A DNA stretch of 64,000 bases from Tilletiaria anomala UBC 951 (GCF_000711695.1 NW_013547001.1:1-64000), one strand, 5' to 3'. Counted from the first letter of the stretch, positions 12,421 through 24,200 are shown. Made by a program: numbers and translations. Notes: generated by a model not told the origin, from the sequence alone.

Positions 12421-12993
12421 AGGGCGTCACGCCGGACTGCACCAATGGAAAGTCCTTCGCCTTGGTCATTTCGGCAGAAGCCTGCTAGGACTCGACGTGT
12501 TCCGCTGAAGTATGTATCGCGATTGGTAACCGGGTGCAGGTCACCGCCGTTGAACGTTTCGACTCAGGAGATACGATGCGCTGCAGCATGCCTCTCCAAG
12601 GGCATCGTAACGGATTACTTGCTTGGGTACTTATACCGCGTGGGGTGGCGACAGCAGGCAAGAATTTGTCACTGCAGTGAGCCTGCAAGCGGGGCGGATT
12701 TCGCGGATGTCGAGATTGGCACCGCCGGGCATTGCGCCAGTGTGTGGCGTTGGAAGCGCAGAACAAATTTCAGTTCGATCGCCTTCTACACCCTTATCCC
12801 TTCCGCCACCCGGCAACCCAACCGTCTGACTTAAACCATTGTCTCATATCATACTGTCCAAACACACCCCTTCAATCTGTGCTTCCTGTTTTCCCTAAAT
12901 TCAGTCTTCCTCATCCGATGAGACAGAAGACCTAGAAGGAGACGGGAGGGGTGTCTCTGCAGACAGATAGTTTAGGCCGAGAAACATCAGCAA
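12421..12993. promoter_or_regulatory. Former divergent promoter between the two relic genes
   Basis: Separates the 5' ends of the decayed carboxylase (-) and the decayed LamB/YcsF gene (+). No third gene fragment was recognised. By position it was the shared promoter when the pair was alive; I could not identify specific sites. Confidence 0.4.
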
Positions 12994-14095
12994 CATGGCC
13001 CGCAACCTTCCGACAAAGATTGAAGTCAACAGTGACGTGAGTAGCTCTCGATGCACGCGTTTCCGGTACCCCTTTCCGTCCTAGCCATTCATTCTTCATG
13101 ACGCTTATATATATTAACACCTCGAAACTCCCATCTGGTTTGGAATTGTGCAGATGGGAGAGGCCTTCGGGTGCTACTCGCTCGGAACGGACGAAACAGC
13201 TGATGCCGCTGACCTAGGTCGCAGACGCAGCCGCTGGCCTTCATGCTCCTGACCCGACGACGCTGCACAATTGTATGTCGACTAGGCCTTGATGGTGCAA
13301 CATTTCTTACATTAAAAATGTGACTTCCCGCTGTAGATAAGCGGTAAAGCTTGCCAAGAAGCACAATGTTATCATCGGGGCTGATCCAGGTTTCCCGGAC
13401 CTGGCGAGATTCAGCTGCAGACAGATGCAGCTCACTGAAGAAGAACTCGCGGAAATCATCACGTTTGCGTAGAAGGAAAAGAGTTAGTCGGCGATAGTAG
13501 TGGAATAACTTGCTCTACAGTTCTCACAGTCCTTCTTTGATCAGACCAAGTGTGCCCCGTAACGGGCTGTTTGTGAATTGGAACGTGTCCCCCTCAATCA
13601 CGTCAAGGTGATTCTCTCACTGGCAAATACCCTGGGACATTTTATCGATTCTTCACCACAGCTCAAATTCACTCTCAACGCGTCTCAACAGCCCCACGGC
13701 GCACTTTTACCTATTCAACTCGTGGCGGCACTGCGTCGCTGTTTCCAGACGATCAAAGCCTTTGCCGTGCCTGCGTACGGCCTGCCGAACGCGACGGACG
13801 AGCAAATCACCAAGGGGCTGGGGTTGGCTTTTGTCGGGGAGCCCTTCGTAAAAACTAAGCGAGCGTAAGAAATGCATACCGGGTCAATCGAATGATGCTG
13901 ACTGCGTCGTCTGCATCTGAATACAGATACTCATTATAAGATGCGCTTATCCCGCCAGCAGCGCAACAAGGCGACCTCACCGCTGAGTGCACCGCTTGCG
14001 CTGCCAAAGTAACGCTCGATGACCGCATATGCGCACAGGGTAACGGCGATAGCAAGGCTGCGAAAATAGACTTCCAGTGAATGCCGTTTAGCATC
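12994..14095 (+). pseudogene. Decayed LamB/YcsF (PxpA-like) gene
   Basis: Remnant of a LamB/YcsF family gene, whose bacterial member PxpA is a subunit of ATP-dependent 5-oxoprolinase. The N-terminus MARNLPTKIEVNSD is followed by an intact-looking intron (13036-13152, GTGAGT...TGCAG) and then MGEAFGCYSLGTDET, the classic start of the family. After DET the frame shifts: LMPLT, a stop, then GLHAPDPTTLHN (normally CGFHAGDP). A second intron-like stretch precedes AVKLAKKHNVIIGADPGFPD and RQMQLTEEELAEIITF, with a stop just upstream and another after it. Later pieces are VPLNHVKV near 13.6 kb (normally NHVKPHGALY), KAFAVPAYGLP and GLGLAFVGEPFVKT near 13.8 kb, then a C-terminal trace near 14.0 kb (VTLDDRICAQGNGD). 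Several frames are involved and the metal/ATP-site histidine motifs are damaged. Confidence 0.85.
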
Positions 14096-14344
14096 TGCAT
14101 TTACCCGGGCATGAAGATTGCGCTGAAAATTGTACCGTGTGAGTTGCGAGTGCTTCCTCCTCATCGACCTTTGCACAACGTGCTTCTCTGGCACCAGCGT
14201 ACAACTGTCCTTCAGCATACGGCATAAGATTGAAAAACTCAAAACCAAGTTCTTCGCGGGAAAGTGAGCTGTTTATCACTGTCGACGGGCTATGCGCCGG
14301 TAAATATAAATGTAGTTCACCTGCAGCGCATGAACTGCAAATAG

Positions 14345-14740
14345 TTACCGAGCAGTGGTGCCAACGGTCACCACAACGGTGCTCCCCGGCACCCACGGCG
14401 CATCCTGAGCGAGGAGAACAACTGTCTTTGCTACAATTCTCCTGACACTTCGGTGCGGCCATATTGCCGGTCTCTGCGCGGCGAGTTCAAGCGGGATGTT
14501 AGACGTCTTGGCTGTGTCGAGGTGGCTGGGGCAGTTGCAGTTGACTTGGATGCGCCGATAAGCATTGTTTCTCGCAGCTTGCTGACTGAATTTGGCCACT
14601 GCGCCTTCGACCGCTGCGTACACTAGCTCGCGCAACCCGCCGATCAGACTGTGGATGCTGCCTGCGTGATCAAGGACTTTGCGAAACAACTCAGCGTGGG
14701 CGCTGCTCTCGAGCTTGCTGTAAGATGCTCACCAATACTA
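14345..14740 (-). pseudogene. Decayed short-chain dehydrogenase/reductase (C-terminal half)
   Basis: A minus-strand fragment matches the C-terminal half of classical SDR oxidoreductases: GSIHSLIGGLRELVYAA, then GAVAKFSQQAARNNAY, RRIQVNCNCPSHLDTA, and a terminal block ending WVPGSTVVVTVGT, normally WVTGSTLVVDGGY. The catalytic YxxxK reads YAAVE, so the lysine is replaced by glutamate. The Rossmann N-terminal half with TGxxxGIG is not recognisable upstream. The piece lies 250 bp from the LamB/YcsF relic. Another minus-strand open stretch at 14.1-14.3 kb (PYAEGQLYAGAREARC) could not be assigned. Most likely a third member of the same dead catabolic cluster. Confidence 0.7.
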
Positions 14741-14820
14741 ATGGTACTCCCTCTTGAGCCTCGGGCATCGAAATCACCTTCCTGTTTGCGCCTGGCCGTA
14801 GATACCAGCGGACCAATATA

Positions 14821-15054
14821 CTAGCTGTACGGCGGCCTGAGCCTCGGCCGCGCTTCGATCTCTCTCCAAGAGTCTACCAGCTGGTTCGAGTTCAGATCAT
14901 CCTCCAGCTTCGCCAGCAGCGGTCTCGGTTCCCGCTTCATCATCTCCTCGACGGAGAGGTTGCTGCCGATGTACACGCAGCGCACATCGCCGTTCATCTT
15001 GCACTCGAACGCTTCGAGACCCTCGTTCTCGATGCCTCCACTGAACGCGATCAT
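14821..15054 (-). CDS. Short unrecognised ORF beside the relic cluster
   Basis: A 77-codon frame from ATG at 15054 to a stop at 14821, open upstream to about 15111. It contains FSGGIENEGLEAFECKMNGD and EEMMKREPRPLLAKLEDDLN. I do not recognise a family. It could be a live small gene, one exon of a larger one, or another fragment of the decayed cluster next to it. Confidence is low because no splice partner or homologue is evident. Confidence 0.25.
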   Translation of the reverse strand: MIAFSGGIENEGLEAFECKMNGDVRCVYIGSNLSVEEMMKREPRPLLAKLEDDLNSNQLVDSWREIEARPRLRPPYS

Positions 15055-15416
15055 GCCCGCCCCACATGGCTGATCAGGTAGTTGAGGCGTGGTGGGCTGC
15101 TGCTCACTCAATGCTTACGTAATATTTTACGTCACAAACTCTCTGATTCCCATTCACACGATGTGATGACGAGGATGATGGCACGTGTCGAAAAGGGAGA
15201 AAAAAAAGGAAGGTGTCGGGCGGTCGCCTTCCTTACGCAAGCACCATGTCCTTGTCGTGACAGGCATCGCCGGATCCAGCCAGGGATTCACCCCCTGCTT
15301 TGCTTCCCCCCTTTGCTCACTCGCTGCTGCCAGCTCAGCGTCGTGGTGTGTCGTGACTGCAGCTGGCGTGCGTCTGCTCCTTCTGTTTTCGCGGCGATCA
15401 CGTAGTGCTTGCAAGC
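15055..15416. promoter_or_regulatory. Promoter region of the phosphotransferase gene
   Basis: About 360 bp upstream of the CDP-alcohol phosphotransferase start. It contains a CACGTG palindrome near 15182, a general bHLH-type site, and otherwise nothing I can name. Confidence 0.35.
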
Positions 15417-17122
15417 ATGGCACCCTCGCTCTTCACCTACATCTCTGCCTCGCGGCGCCCCGCGCTGCATGCTTATAAGTACAGCGGCACGGACAAGTCC
15501 CTCGTATCCAAGTACATCCTAGGGCCCTACTGGAACGCGCTTGTCTCGTTCTTCCCCAAGAGCGTCGCACCCAACACCATCACGCTCTCCGGCCTGGCTT
15601 TAGTTTTTCTCAACTTCATCACTCTTCTCGCCGTTGATGGCGCGCTCAAATGCGGCACAGACGCCCGCCTGCAGGCCATTGCGCGCGACTTGAACTTGTC
15701 AGAGGGCCTGAACACCTCTGCGGCAAATGCGACAGCGGCCGTTGGTGCTGCAGTATTAACCCTGGGCCTGCCTGTCCGGCCTCTGCTGGCGCGATATGGC
15801 CTGCCGAAGAGCATCGAGGTCGATGAAGCTGGCTGGGGGTTTTGGAACTTTATTACGCACGGATCTACAGCCAGCGATCACAGCCATTGCCTTCCGCACT
15901 GGGTCTACCTCACGTGAGTCGCTACCACGTTTTGTGGTCATGCTTGGGAAGTGCTTTTGTTCATGACAATTTCACTTGGCACACATGCTTGCAGCTGGGC
16001 AATCGGTCTTTTCGCTTACCAATCGCTGGACTCGATCGACGGCAAGCAAGCGCGCCGGACAGGCATGGCAGGGCCCCTGGGCGAGCTCTTCGACCACGGC
16101 TGCGATGCAATTAACACCACGCTCGAGTGCCTCCTGTGCGCTGCGGCCATGAACCTGGGTCGCTCGTACTGGACCATCGCCTCGCTCGTTGCGACGCTCT
16201 CCAACTTTTACCTCACCACTTGGGAGGAGTATCACACCGGCACACTTTTCCTCTCCGCATTTTCAGGACCCGTAGAGGGCATCTTGATGATCTGCGTCAT
16301 CTACGTGATCACTGCTTTACTGGGCGGGCCCGCTTTCTGGGATCAAGGCGTGCTGAATGTCACGGGCCTGAGCGAAGCGAGCTTTGTCAGGAACAGCGCG
16401 CTCAAGAACTGGAACCTCCCGCTCAACGACGCCTTCCTCTCCTTTGGGGCTGCTGGGCTCTTTGCGAATGTCATCACAAGGTGAGTTCGAACGATGTACC
16501 CCCACCGCTGATCCCCCTCCGAGGACCAGAGCTGTGCTGACTTTTCTACCTTTTGGTCCTATACAGCTACTCCAATGTGGCTGCCGCACGGAGCAAACGC
16601 GGTCAGTCGGCACTGACGCCCGCTGCCGGCCTGCTGCCTCTCATCTTGCAAGTGGCCATCAACATCTTTTGGCTGACGGCACAAGACGCGCGAATCATCG
16701 CCGACGGACAAGCCTTCATCCCTTTCTGCATCTTCTGGGGGCTTAGCTTCGCGTACAATGTCGGCCTTCTCATCGTCGCGCACGTCACGAAGGCGCGCTT
16801 CCCTTTCTGGAACCTGACGCTCGTATGGAGCGCACTCGGCGCCATCGACGCGCAACTCCCCACGCCGCTCATCCAGCACTCGCAGGCAGCGACGCGTGCG
16901 GCTGTGTACGTCAGCCTTGTGCTCACCGCGCTGCTATACGGCCACTTTTGCTGGCACGTCGTCACGACCATCACCGACGAGCTCGGCACAGCCTGTTTTG
17001 TCGTCCAGCCTCCGAGGAAACTGAACAAGGAGCTGGGCAAGGCCGTCGAGTTGGAGGAGAGTAACAAACGCGATGCCGACCGGAAGGCCAAGGGCAAGCG
17101 TAAAGAGAAGCTGCCAAGGTAA
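15417..17122 (+). CDS. EPT1: Choline/ethanolamine phosphotransferase
   Basis: Transfers phosphocholine or phosphoethanolamine from the CDP-activated form to diacylglycerol, the last step of the Kennedy pathway in the ER membrane. Exons are 15417-15913, 15995-16480 and 16567-17122; 512 residues, the usual size. The N-terminus LHAYKYSGTDKSLVSKYI is typical of Cpt1/Ept1. The CDP-alcohol phosphotransferase signature DG-x2-AR-x8-G-x3-D-x3-D is complete at about residue 180 (DGKQARRTG ... GELFDHGCD). Several hydrophobic segments are spread along the chain, and the tail is basic (KAKGKRKEKLPR). Sequence alone does not separate CPT1 from EPT1; many fungi have one dual-specificity enzyme. Confidence 0.93.
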
Positions 17123-17263
17123 TGGGAAGGATGTAAAAGAGGGTCAAGGCCTTTCACCATCATGGAATTCAACTTATTAATGCTGCAAGACGCCCAGTAA
17201 TATACCTAGGCTAAAAATAGATTGCGATCGACAAGCAAGCATCATTCTTGTGAACTCGACATG

Positions 17264-18902
17264 CTACTGCCCAACCTTGTGCAACCTCACACTCTCCTTG
17301 ACGCCTGAACCAGGTACAATCCTCTTGACCTTGATGCTCTCGTTCCTCCTCCAGAACTCGATGAGCGTCTGCGCCGTGCGCGCAGGCGCGTCCTCCTGCA
17401 GGCAATGCCCGACGTCTTGGTAGACGACGAGCTGGTACTTTCCCTGCATCTGCCCGATCATCAGGTCCTTATCCAGCCGGTCTGCGCCGGCCAAAAGCAG
17501 CAGCCGCGCGCACCGTACCTCCAAAAAGCGCAAAGAGAGGCCCTGGAACCAGCCGCTCCAATATGGCGCGGAGGCGAGCAGGTCCGCGCGCCAGATGTAC
17601 GGGTGCTTGCTCGCTCTCCTCGCGCTTGAATCATGTGGATTGGACGCCGGTTTGTCTGCCAAGCGTTTCTCCTGGATCTCCTCCAGTATCTCTTCAACTT
17701 CCTCCTCTTGAACTAGCCCTTCCGCCGACTGCTCCTGCTTGAAGTGCGGATTCGGCACGACAAGCGGCGGGACGCTCCTGCGCGCGCTTTCGCGATTCTG
17801 GATCGTGTTGCTCTCGACATGCCAGCGGATCGCTTCTTCGACGCTTACAAATCCTTGCGGCTGAGACTTGACGATACCCTCCATGCCTGACAGCGCGTCC
17901 ATCGCCGTCCCCTCCACGACGTCTAGGACGGCGACGCCGGTCAGGCGCACGCTGGGGATCGGCGGTGGTGTTCCGAATGACGGCAGCAGCGCGTGCGCGA
18001 GCGAAACGGCTACGGAGCCGCCCATGCTGTGCCCTACCAGGACGAGGTTCGGCACTTTTTTTGGGGAGGGATAAAGGGCACGCAGCACACCGATCATGTC
18101 GGCTGTGAGCGAATCCAGAGACATGTCCAGCGGTAAATGGTGATCCGGATGCCGTGTTCGTCCTGCAAACGCGGCAGCAAATGTAACGATTTGACTTGAG
18201 TTCATTGTGAGGAAGAAGGCGAATCAGGAAGGAACACGCACCGTGCCCGCGACAGTCGACTGCAATGAGCCCAGCTTCGCCATTGGTAGATTTTGTGATC
18301 TCGCGGGCCATCAACGCCCAGGATAACGCGCTGAAACCCGCGCCATGAATCAAGAAGAATACCGTGCCCGGGTCATCATCTGCATGTCGCGGGTTTAGTG
18401 AGGATGACCCTTCACCTTCATCGTCTTCCAACGCCAGCGGCTCCAAATTAAGCAGAGCAGCCTCCGATGCTCCGTTGATCGCCATCACGCCTACAGATTC
18501 GTTGGAAAGCTCTGCTGTTCCGCTGCTGCCACCAGCTGACCGTGGTGGAAGTTTTTTCCCAGCCGTCTCCTGCTTTACTCGCAACGACGGTGAGATGGGC
18601 GGTGTGTAGTAAACCCGAAAGACTCCATGATCGCTTAACCCAGAGGCCTGGAGCATTGATTGAGCTGAAACGGCTGTCCCCGATGGCCCCCTGCTACTAG
18701 AAGCCGAGGCGGACCCAAGGGTTATGGGATATGCCACGTCCACTTCTAGCGCCTCGGCAAAGCAGCCTTCCGCGGTCAATGGACTCCAATCGTCCTGTGC
18801 GACATGGCGGAGCTTTGATCCTCGCGGGTTCATATTCAGCGGGGGAGGCATCGCACCAAACGTGTCACCTTCTTCGCCATCTGCGGCGTCATCTTGCTGC
18901 AT
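17264..18902 (-). CDS. PPE1: Protein phosphatase methylesterase 1 (PP2A demethylase)
   Basis: Alpha/beta hydrolase that removes the C-terminal methyl ester from the PP2A catalytic subunit. Exons 18902-18242 and 18162-17264 with a 79-nt intron give 519 residues. Motifs in order: LIHGAGFSALSWA (about residue 186), DCRGHG spanning the intron, nucleophile elbow LVGHSMGGS (about 263), DVVEGTAMDALSGM, IRWHVESNTIQNRESAR, LLLAGADRLDKDLMIGQMQG, and the catalytic-histidine region DVGHCLQEDAP. The N-terminal 185 residues before the hydrolase core are longer than in animals and Ser/Gly-rich. I chose ATG at 18902; an in-frame ATG further upstream is possible and a 5' intron cannot be excluded. Confidence 0.92.
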
Positions 18903-19800
18903 TGGATCTGCCGCGGACTGCAGGCTGGGTGCTGTGCAGCTCTGGGAACCCAGGTCAGCTGCGCGGCAAGGTGGTGTTGCAAAGCGGGAGGGGGAAACGG
19001 ATACAAATATATTGAGAGTGAACTTTTGCGCCTGTATGATATTCTCAAAGTTCATGCATCGCACACACACCTGCGGAACCAGGAGCGATGGCTGGTAGAT
19101 GTGGCAACCTGGCCAAGCGACTCTTCAGGAAGTTGGTCCGCAAGTCGGCGGTTGTGTTGTTACGGTCTTGCATCCTGCCCGCTTCTTGTCAGGTGCCTTC
19201 GTTGGCGGTGCGAGTGACTTTTCAAATTGTTACGCTCACGTCTCTCTGTGATCCGTGGCGCAGCCGTGTCTGCGAAAAGCAACCAGGGACGAGGGTGCCG
19301 CAGATCTGCACCGTCACTGTTAATATTGAAGGAAGACACTGAGCGCGCGAGCTCCCTTTGCGAGTTGCGACCGAGCGCGCTGTTGGAATCACAGGAGGAG
19401 GGGGAAAGTCGGGCTTCGAGGTCAAGAGGCTCGGCCACTCCAACCAGACTGTGAACCATGCAGTGGTGCAGCGACTTGCAAGGCTCACCCCACGCTCATC
19501 CTTCAACGAATGGAAAGGCAAGTGGAGAGCCTTTGTGGCTCCAGAAAGAGGCGATGATGGCGAAGAGACGCGGAACCATCGCATGGCAGACTTTTGGAGA
19601 TGTGGCCGGTTCGCAGCTCGCTCTCTCCATCTTGGACACCTGCATTTGGCAACGGCTTGTGCAGCAACGTTCCCGAACCCGATGGGCCTGCGACGGACAT
19701 AGGTCATGAGCACGTTCCACGCGGGCAGCGTCCCCCGTTCAGTGGGCAGAGCCGTAGGCGGTCGTCTGGCGGAGCCAAGTGGTGCGGGCAGGTTGCAAAC
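18903..19800. promoter_or_regulatory. Divergent intergenic region between PPE1 and the NDK6-type gene
   Basis: About 900 bp between two divergent starts. Many overlapping open frames occur on both strands but none resembles a protein family, and they look like GC-driven noise. It may include 5' untranslated exons of PPE1. Confidence 0.4.
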
Positions 19801-20556
19801 ATGCTGCGAACAGCGATGGTCCGGGCAGTCACTGTCAGCGCTGCAACAGCGCCACCCCCACCATCACAGCAGCAGCTGACGCTTGCACTGCTGAAACCGA
19901 CGCTGGTGTCATACCCACCAGACGTCTCTGCTGTGATGAAGCACATCCAGCGAGCGCAACTGGAGATTGTGCGGACCAAACGACTGTTCTGGAAGGAGGA
20001 GGACGCGAAGGCTTTCTATGCGGAACACGAGGGGAGGTTCTACTACGATCGCTTGATCCAGGGCATGACAAGGTGAGGATCTCTTTGGTATTTACCGGGT
20101 TTCTGTTACAGCTGGACTGATGCGTATTCTCTACCTACAGCGGGCCGTCGATCGCGCTCGCTCTCGCAGGCCCAGACGTAATCAAACGGTGGCGTGCCAT
20201 GCTAGGCCCGACGAAAGCGTACAGGTGCATAGCAGAATGCAGCAGCTGTACGGTGAAGCCAGAGGGGTAGGCCAGGCTGACCATGTGGCTGCTATCACAC
20301 TCTCGTTAGAGCGAAATGGGAACAACCAGATTGCCTACGAGCCATCTTTGGTCTCGGGGACACGAGGAACGGATTCCACGGAAGCGGTTCGTCCATTGCA
20401 TTACCTGCCTTCCGAAACATCATGCCGTCGCTGATTCCCGCTGTCTTTCTCTGTGTCGCAGATTCGCAGGACTCCGCGATAAGAGAGCTGAACCTCGTTT
20501 TCAAGGGCTGGGACGTAGAGCGGTGGCTCGAGCAGCGGTCCAAGGCACTGCCGTAA
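19801..20556 (+). CDS. NME6: Nucleoside diphosphate kinase, NME6-like
   Basis: Predicted to move the gamma-phosphate between nucleoside triphosphates and diphosphates through a phospho-histidine. Four exons: 19801-20072, 20141-20224, 20310-20386, 20462-20556; 175 residues. The frame is conserved only if all three introns (68, 85 and 75 nt) are removed. Family features are LTLALLKPTLV near the start, FYAEHEGRFYYDRLIQGMTS, MLGPTKAYR and the active-site block GFHGSDSQDSAIREL with the catalytic histidine present. The FYAEHEGRFFY-like segment and the C-terminal extension after the active site resemble animal NME6 rather than the short cytosolic yeast Ynk1. The N-terminus (MLRTAMVRAVTV) could be a mitochondrial presequence; this is inference. 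Confidence 0.88.
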
Positions 20557-21286
20557 GACCATCGCCTCTTAAGCACCAACCACATCATCTGAACAATGTA
20601 CGCAGCATACATTTATCTATAGACGGGTCATGCCACGTGCCTCGTGCACGGCTTCTTGAACCAGAATTGCAAGAGGCAGCAGCGGAGACATATTCATGTC
20701 GAGCTAACACCATCGAAAGAAGGGAGAGCAGAGCGACAGAGCGAGGCTACAACACCAGAATCAGCCTGTCTGTCCAGGCCTCGACATGGCTGACGCTTGC
20801 CACGCAACGTTTGTACAGAGCCTGCCTGCCAAGTGCACACCACCTTCATAGTATGCCTACAACTGCGTGGTGCGGGTCCTCTGCTGCATCTGTGGTAGTG
20901 TATGATAGTTACCACCGTAGAGAGGGGAAACGCGTGGGTTTACAGGTATTCGTGCATATGGATGCGACGCGCGCGGAGACTGAGAGCAAGACGCGGGCGC
21001 GTTCTCCAGTCAGCAGTCTGGCGTGGCGGCCAACACCTTCTCTCTCCTTTCTCAGTCTGGTCTCTCTCGTTCGCATACCTTGGCATCCCTCACCTTTGGC
21101 TCGTGCAACGAGCACAGCACCACTCGGCACGCCAGCATACATTCTCCTCGGAGGCACATCGGATGTTGCCCCCTCCCCGCATATCTACTCAAGAGCGGGC
21201 AAACGAACCTCCCCCCGGGCACCACCTCGCGCCGCCTCCCCTCACCGACCCTACCCTAGGTTAGGCCGGCAGCACCCGCTACAACT
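20557..21286. promoter_or_regulatory. MBP1 promoter region
   Basis: About 730 bp between the kinase stop and the APSES factor start, containing an MCB box at 20930-20935. It is pyrimidine-rich close to the start codon. A long open frame crossing it has no family resemblance. Confidence 0.45.
20930..20935. promoter_or_regulatory. MCB box (ACGCGT) upstream of MBP1
   Basis: AAACGCGTGG, 352 bp before the start of the Mbp1-type gene. If functional it would imply self-regulation of the MBF subunit. Only position and core sequence support it. Confidence 0.4.
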
Positions 21287-24200
21287 ATGGCGGCCACAGA
21301 ATTGGAATCCGCCATATCGGTACCGCGACCGCCAGCCATCTCGGAAGCGGACAAGGCAAAGGTAGCGGCAGCGGCTAGCACACAGCATCAGCAACAAGGC
21401 GGCGATATGGACGTCGACGACTCCCCTTGCTCGCAAGCTGTCGTCAATGGCGCGACAGCTGCAAAGCACGCAGGCGCAACAGTCGCTCCAGCACTCATCC
21501 CCGCGCCACCTATTGCTCTGCAGCATACAGGCCCAACACCCCGCGTCTACCTCGCGACGTACTCGTCTGTGCCCGTCTACGAGCTGACCGTCCGCGGGAT
21601 CGCCGTCATGCGCCGCAGAGCTGACGGCTTCCTCAACGCCACCCAGATCCTGAAGGTCGCCGGGATAGAAAAGGGACGCCGAACCAAGATTCTTGAAAAA
21701 GAGATCCTCACCGGCGAGCATGAAAAGGTCCAGGGCGGGTATGGAAAGTATCAGGGTACATGGTCAGTCGCGCTGCTCGCTTCTGAATCAGCCAAATGCA
21801 GAAAGCGCGAGGGTGGCTGAAACGCGATATCCCCCCTCTTCTCGCTTCTGTCCACGTTTTTACTGGCAGGATTCCACTCAAACGTGCACAAGAGCTGTCT
21901 GCTGCGTACAATGTTGCGCATCTGCTCAAGCCAGTTCTCGAATTCGATCCAGCAAGCGCAGCCAACCTGACGGCCGCACCCAAAGGCAAGCGGCCCAATC
22001 CGAACGCGCCGTCTGCTCAGCGTCTCAACAATATCCATTCCGCGTCCAGTGCTGCAGGGAGCACTCTTGTCGACGTCGCCGTGGACGCAGAAAGTGGCAC
22101 GGGAGCAGTAGCCGGAGTAGGAGCCGCAGCTGGAACAGCGGCAGCGACAGGATCAGGGGCAGTGACAGTGACAGTGGCAGGGGCAGGGGCAGGGGTAGCG
22201 ACAGATGTCGACGCAGACACAACATCGCAGGAACCACGGCGTACTTCGCCATCGGTCATCACGATGGAGAACGGTAGCATATACGGTCCCGGTGCTTCAG
22301 CTGGCACGGCTGGCGCACCGAGCCAGGCCCCTCGGTTTCTTCGGCTTCGGCCGCCCCCACCGCCAGCAGGTTCATTGAACGACACCGACACATCCGTCGC
22401 CAATGGCTCCACCGGCACAGGTTCAGGCATGTCGGCGGGAGAGGACAATGCAGCAGCAGCAGCAGCGGGAAGTTTTACGCCAAACAAACGTGCGCGGTTC
22501 ACCGCTCCGGGTGTCAGCAGGGATCACGAGGCAATGCAAGTCGACGGGCCGGACTCGGTAGTGGCCGCAGCGACCGAAGACAACGTGTTACTCAGCAATA
22601 CAGACGCAATCGCGAACCCATCGCCCGTGCGGGATCTGAACAACCTCGGTCCGGCCGGTGGCTGTCTGCGGGCCGCGTCTGGCGGCCCCGCCGCGCTGGC
22701 TGGTGCGCATGGGCGCTTCGGCGGTGCACATGGCACATATTATGGCGGCCAACACCACCATGCGCGCTCGGCGCGCATCGTCCTCGGGCCGCCAGATCAC
22801 CTCGCGCGCAGTGACGGCGGTAGCGGCGCGCGTTACGCCGATCGCGCGCAGGCGTTCAAGGGTGTAGACGAAGCGCAGGAGCGGCCGCTCAAGGAGATCC
22901 TCACGAACCTCTTCCTGGAAGAGGAACATGCAGGCGCCGCCGCCGCGAAACGCAACGGGGCTGACGATGTGACAGGCAGGGATCACGAGTCCGACCTTAA
23001 GCAGTTGCTCGGGCGCATGTCCGCCGCCATCTCCCTCGGGCACGGGCAGAGCGGCGCAGCATCCACACCCTCGTCATCATCAGCAGCACCAGCATCACGA
23101 GTACCGTTCGGGAATCCGGATAACCCGAACGTGTCGGTCAACATTGTCATTGACGACCACGGCCATACGCCGCTGCACTGGGCCGCGGCGCTATCGAAGC
23201 TGCCGCTGCTGCGCACATTGCTCGCACGGCCTGTCGAGCACGGCGGCGCGAACGTGCATGCCGGTAACTTTGCCGGCGAGACGGCGCTGCACCGCAGCGT
23301 CCTCGTCACGAACAGCTACGAGGCGGGCACCTTCCCGAGCGTGCTCGCGCTGCTCGCGCCCAGCCTCATGACGGGCGACTACAAGCGCAGGACAATCCTG
23401 CACCACATCGCCATGGTCGCTGCACTCAAGGGCCGCGCCGCACCCGCGAGGTACTACCTCGCGTGCGTGCTCGAGTACCTCGCGCAGGCACAGCAGCAGC
23501 AGCCTGTGAAAGGCACCGCGGCTGCAGGGGCGTCCGCAATGCCGATCTCCAAACGCGACGCAGCAGCGCTGATTGACGCGCAGGACGAGAGCGGGGAGAC
23601 AGCGTTGGGCATCGTTGCGCGCATCGGCAATGCGAGCATGGTGCGCATGCTGCTCGAGGTACGTGCACGCAAGGACATCGTCAACCACTTTGGCATTAGA
23701 CCGAGCGATTGGGGGCTCGAGCAGCATCTTTCGGCCGCCCAGCAGCAGCAGCAGGGAGAAGACCCAGCGGTAGCAGCACCGGCCGGTAGCGCGGAAGGGG
23801 AGGCGACAAAGCTGGCGGGCGAATTGGCCAATCATCGTGCGCACGATATCGTCGCTGCAATCGCCAAGCCGCCGCGGCCGCCCATGCAAAGGAGTCAGGA
23901 CGTCCTTGGCGGTGAGTGTGCGCGGCTCACGTGCTTGCCTTCTGGTGTGTTAAGATGCTGACTGGATGTTTCTTTGTTTGTACATTCTTCACCTCGACGC
24001 TCGCAGAGATCCAAAAAGCTGTGGAAGAAGTCAAGCAGGTATATGAGGTCGAGATGGCCGAGAAGCAGAAGAAGCTCGCCGCCGCGCAGGCGCAGCTACA
24101 GCGAGCGACGCGCGACCTCGCGAGCCGCCGACGGATATTCAGCGAGGTCCAAGCCAAAGTCGCGCAGCGCGACGAGCATCGGAACAACATCGCCAATCTC

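Noticed and set aside
23191-23889. 232-codon minus-strand frame inside MBP1
   Set aside because: Antisense shadow of the ankyrin repeat exon.
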